This document shows positions 31,717-33,727 of a DNA stretch of 33,727 bases, in pieces. The position numbers were made by a program, and so were the translations under genes. The DNA lies in the NCBI GenBank assembly GCA_017462755.1, contig JAFTQM010000072.1:1-33727 (forward strand), in the 5' to 3' direction. The DNA comes from Lachnospiraceae bacterium. GTDB lineage: Bacteria > Bacillota > Clostridia > Lachnospirales > Lachnospiraceae. Under the pieces are notes generated by a model. That model made no database searches and was not told where the DNA came from. It saw nothing but the letters and a program-made list of their open reading frames with translations. Position 1 is the stretch's first letter; each line of letters opens with the position of its first letter.

Positions 31717-32037
31717 ATGATTCCATTTTGTGCAAAGCAGGGAGTAGAGCAGAAAATTTCCTTTGAGGATTTTTTATCCGCGATGCTTTCGGATTATGAG
31801 TGCGCTTATGCGTGTGGTATGGCAGCGGCAAAGCTTGGTGTAGCAATAAGCAAGGAGATGCCGCTAACGGAGATAAAGGCGGCGGTAGAGGCGGCAATGC
31901 CGGAGGATAAGCCGCAGGATTACCGGGAAAGAAATCTGTATCAGCTGATTCGGGACTATGAGCTGAAGGGCTTTGAGGAAGTGCCGGAGGAAATTGCAGT
32001 ATTGGTAGAGATGGGGCTTAAGGCGGAAATTGTGTAA
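31717..32037 (+). CDS. Unknown 106-residue cytosolic protein
   Basis: Not recognised. The protein is short, acidic and mostly helical (FEDFLSAMLSDYECAYACGMAAAKLGV), with two Cys in the middle (ECAYAC) and one near the N terminus (FCAKQ). The ATG at 31717 is chosen because AGAGGAG lies 5-6 bp upstream; an in-frame ATG at 31693 would add 8 residues and cover that site. It is a lone gene between GH31 (divergent) and nrdD. Confidence 0.6.
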   Translation: MIPFCAKQGVEQKISFEDFLSAMLSDYECAYACGMAAAKLGVAISKEMPLTEIKAAVEAAMPEDKPQDYRERNLYQLIRDYELKGFEEVPEEIAVLVEMGLKAEIV

Positions 32038-32086
32038 ATATTCAGAAGAAAACAGGAAGATTGCGACAGTTTTATGAAGATACGAG

Positions 32087-32160
32087 ACACAATATATAGT
32101 GTGGAGAAAAATAAAAAATAACAAGATGAAGTAGACAAAGCAGATATCTTGTGATATACT
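32087..32160 (+). promoter_or_regulatory. nrdD promoter with NrdR boxes
   Basis: ACACAATATATAGTGT (32087-32102) is a clear NrdR-box (consensus ACACWATATMTTGTGT, near-palindromic). The promoter is TAGACA (32132-32137) and TATACT (32155-32160), 17-bp spacer; the spacer holds a second, weaker box whose right half ATATCTTGTG matches (about 32139-32154). The boxes start 52 bp apart, five helical turns, so NrdR could bridge them. NrdR itself is not in the window. Confidence 0.7.
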
Positions 32161-32164
32161 AAGA

Positions 32165-32244
32165 GTGCGCATGCTTACGGGTGACGTAGGCTGCGTACTT
32201 TGTTTGTTTAAAGGAAAGCAGTCGTTTTACGACTATTTCTTTTC
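32165..32244 (+). repeat. Hairpin pair in the nrdD leader
   Basis: The first hairpin pairs GTGCGCA...ACG with CGT...TGCGTAC at about 32165-32198 and is followed by a T-rich run. The second is AAAGGAAAGCAGTCGT-TTT-ACGACTATTTC (about 32210-32238), the same motif as at 11076-11103 and 11211-11227. They occupy most of the 117-nt leader between promoter and nrdD. They may be copies of a dispersed palindromic element or a structure that controls nrdD. Confidence 0.5.
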
Positions 32245-32283
32245 AGTGTTTTTTTGTGATGTTGTTGTGGAGGAATGAGCGAA

Positions 32284-33727
32284 ATGAGAGTAATCAAGCG
32301 TGACGGACGAATCGTAGATTATGACCGGACGAAGATTTTGGTGGCAATTCGAAAGGCAAATGACGAGGTAAAGCTGAAGGAGCGTATTTCTGAAGGCAAA
32401 ATCGAAGGAATCATCCAGGAAATCGAAGGCATGAAAAAAGAGATGATGCAGGTAGAAGAAATCCAGGATATCATCGAAGAAAAGCTGATGGAGGATGGAA
32501 AGTACACGCTTGCAAAGACCTATATTTTGTATCGCTATACCAGAGAGCTGGTGCGTAAGGCGAATACAACGGATGAGTCGATTTTGAGTCTGATTAAGCA
32601 CAACAATAAGGACGTTATGGAGGAAAATTCCAACAAGAACGCGATTATTGCTTCGACGCAGAGAGACTTGATTGCCGGAGAGGTATCGAAGGACTTGACA
32701 AAGCGTATTTTGTTGCCGGAGAAGATTTCAAAGGCGCATGAGGAAGGAATTTTGCATTTCCATGATGCAGATTATTTCCTGCAGTCGATTTTTAACTGCT
32801 GCTTAATCAATATCAAGGATATGTTTGAAAACGGAACCGTGATGAATGGTAAGCTGATTGAGAGCCCAAAGAGCTTTCAGGTAGCCTGCACGGTTATGAC
32901 GCAGATTATTTCTGCGGTTGCGAGCAGTCAGTATGGCGGACAGTCCGTGGATGTGAGACATCTTGGCAAGTACTTAAGAATTACAAAGGAGAAGTATCAG
33001 AAGCGCTATGAGGAGGAGTTCGGCGGTAAGCTGCCGGCGGAAATCGTAGCAGAGCTGGTAGCTGACCGGGTAGAGGATGAGTTAAAGTCCGGTGTACAGA
33101 CCATCCAGTACCAGATTAATACTCTGATGACCACCAATGGTCAGTCTCCGTTTGTAACTTTATTCTTAAATTTGGACAAGGATGACGAGTATATCGAGGA
33201 GAATGCGCAGATTATAGAGGAAATCCTGCGTCAGCGTCTCGAAGGCATCAAGAATGAAAAGGGTGTATATATTACACCTGCATTTCCAAAGCTGATTTAT
33301 GTACTGGACGAGCATAACTGCTTAAAGGGCGGCAAGTATGATTACATTACAAAGCTGGCGGTACGTTGTTCGGCGAAGCGTCTGTATCCGGATTATATTT
33401 CGGCGAAGAAGATGCGTGAAAATTACGAGGGCAATGTATTCAGCTGTATGGGATGCCGCAGCTTCCTGACGGCATGGAAGGATGAGAATGGCAATTACAA
33501 GTTTGAGGGACGCTTTAATCAGGGCGTTGTCAGCTTGAATCTGCCGCAGATTGGTATTATCGCACAGGGCAATGAGGAGCTGTTCTGGCAGCTGTTGGAG
33601 GAGCGTTTGTCGCTCTGCTTTGAGGCATTGATGTGCAGACATCGTGCGTTAGAGGGAACGATTTCGGATGTGAGTCCGATTCACTGGCAGTATGGTGCGA
33701 TTGCCAGACTGCAAAAGGGAGAGACGA
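32284..33727 (+). CDS. nrdD: Anaerobic ribonucleoside-triphosphate reductase, 3'-truncated
   Basis: The first 481 residues of the class III reductase; the gene runs off the window. An ATP-cone (about residues 1-95, MRVIKRDGRIVDYDRTKILVAIRKAN) is followed by the catalytic barrel: EGILHFHDADYF, NTLMTTNGQSPFVTLFL and FSCMGCRSFL with active-site Cys pair. It makes dNTPs from NTPs with formate via a glycyl radical loaded by NrdG; the C-terminal radical Gly and zinc site are outside the window. The ATG at 32284 has GGAGG 10 bp upstream; ATG 32275 would be only 1-2 bp from it. Controlled by NrdR boxes. Confidence 0.95.
   Translation, partial: MRVIKRDGRIVDYDRTKILVAIRKANDEVKLKERISEGKIEGIIQEIEGMKKEMMQVEEIQDIIEEKLMEDGKYTLAKTYILYRYTRELVRKANTTDESILSLIKHNNKDVMEENSNKNAIIASTQRDLIAGEVSKDLTKRILLPEKISKAHEEGILHFHDADYFLQSIFNCCLINIKDMFENGTVMNGKLIESPKSFQVACTVMTQIISAVASSQYGGQSVDVRHLGKYLRITKEKYQKRYEEEFGGKLPAEIVAELVADRVEDELKSGVQTIQYQINTLMTTNGQSPFVTLFLNLDKDDEYIEENAQIIEEILRQRLEGIKNEKGVYITPAFPKLIYVLDEHNCLKGGKYDYITKLAVRCSAKRLYPDYISAKKMRENYEGNVFSCMGCRSFLTAWKDENGNYKFEGRFNQGVVSLNLPQIGIIAQGNEELFWQLLEERLSLCFEALMCRHRALEGTISDVSPIHWQYGAIARLQKGET

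Overview
The window looks like a chromosomal segment of a low-to-mid GC Firmicute, most likely a Lachnospiraceae-type gut Clostridium. The clues are strong AGGAGG-type ribosome sites, TTGACA/TATAAT promoters with 16-17 bp spacers, a serine T-box leader, an anaerobic ribonucleotide reductase, many Fe-S and redox enzymes, a Pro/Thr-rich surface lipoprotein, and the style of the proteins. All names come from reading the sequence; no database search was made.

Layout. 1-5.7 kb: the 3' end of a sialate O-acetylesterase-like enzyme, an AbiEi/DUF6088-like regulator behind a consensus promoter with an inverted-repeat operator, a small membrane protein with a Cys4 site, a MATE exporter, a histidine phosphatase and a ferredoxin-type aldo/keto reductase. 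5.7-9.0 kb: purC, purB and a LysR regulator. 9.0-11.3 kb: a MerR regulator with a palindromic operator in a 19-bp-spaced promoter, a 271-bp long inverted-repeat element, a second aldo/keto reductase, a complete miniature gene (promoter, 21-codon ORF, terminator) and a cluster of hairpins. 11.3-15.2 kb: a PF09818-type ATPase, a type I toxin-antitoxin-like locus missed by length-limited gene calling, and T-box-controlled serS. 15.2-15.5 kb: a tandem-repeat stretch that seems to be transcribed from the minus strand as a ~320-nt non-coding RNA. 15.7-20.7 kb: an accessory region with a DUF5662 protein, a serine hydrolase, a DUF4160/DUF2442 module, a divergent XRE regulator with twin operators, and a Pro/Thr-rich lipoprotein with a very AT-rich C-terminal half followed by a gene remnant. 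20.7-25.3 kb: a polyamine uptake operon (cupin-XRE regulator, potA, potB, potC, potD) on the minus strand. 25.4-33.7 kb: an ECF-type sigma factor with its likely membrane partner, aroC, a Gly/Cys-rich repeat protein, a cytosolic subtilase, a GH31 glycosidase, a small unknown protein and the 5' part of nrdD behind a NrdR-box promoter.

How it works together. Housekeeping genes (purC, purB, serS, aroC, nrdD, pot) carry recognisable control: T-box, NrdR boxes and an autoregulated XRE-cupin. Between them sit small regulatory units: a type I toxin locus, an orphan antitoxin-like regulator, a DUF4160/DUF2442 pair and an XRE switch. The least explained items are the minus-strand repeat RNA at 15.16-15.52 kb, the long inverted repeat at 9.56-9.83 kb, the miniature gene at 10.88-11.07 kb and a hairpin family shared between 11.1 kb and the nrdD leader.
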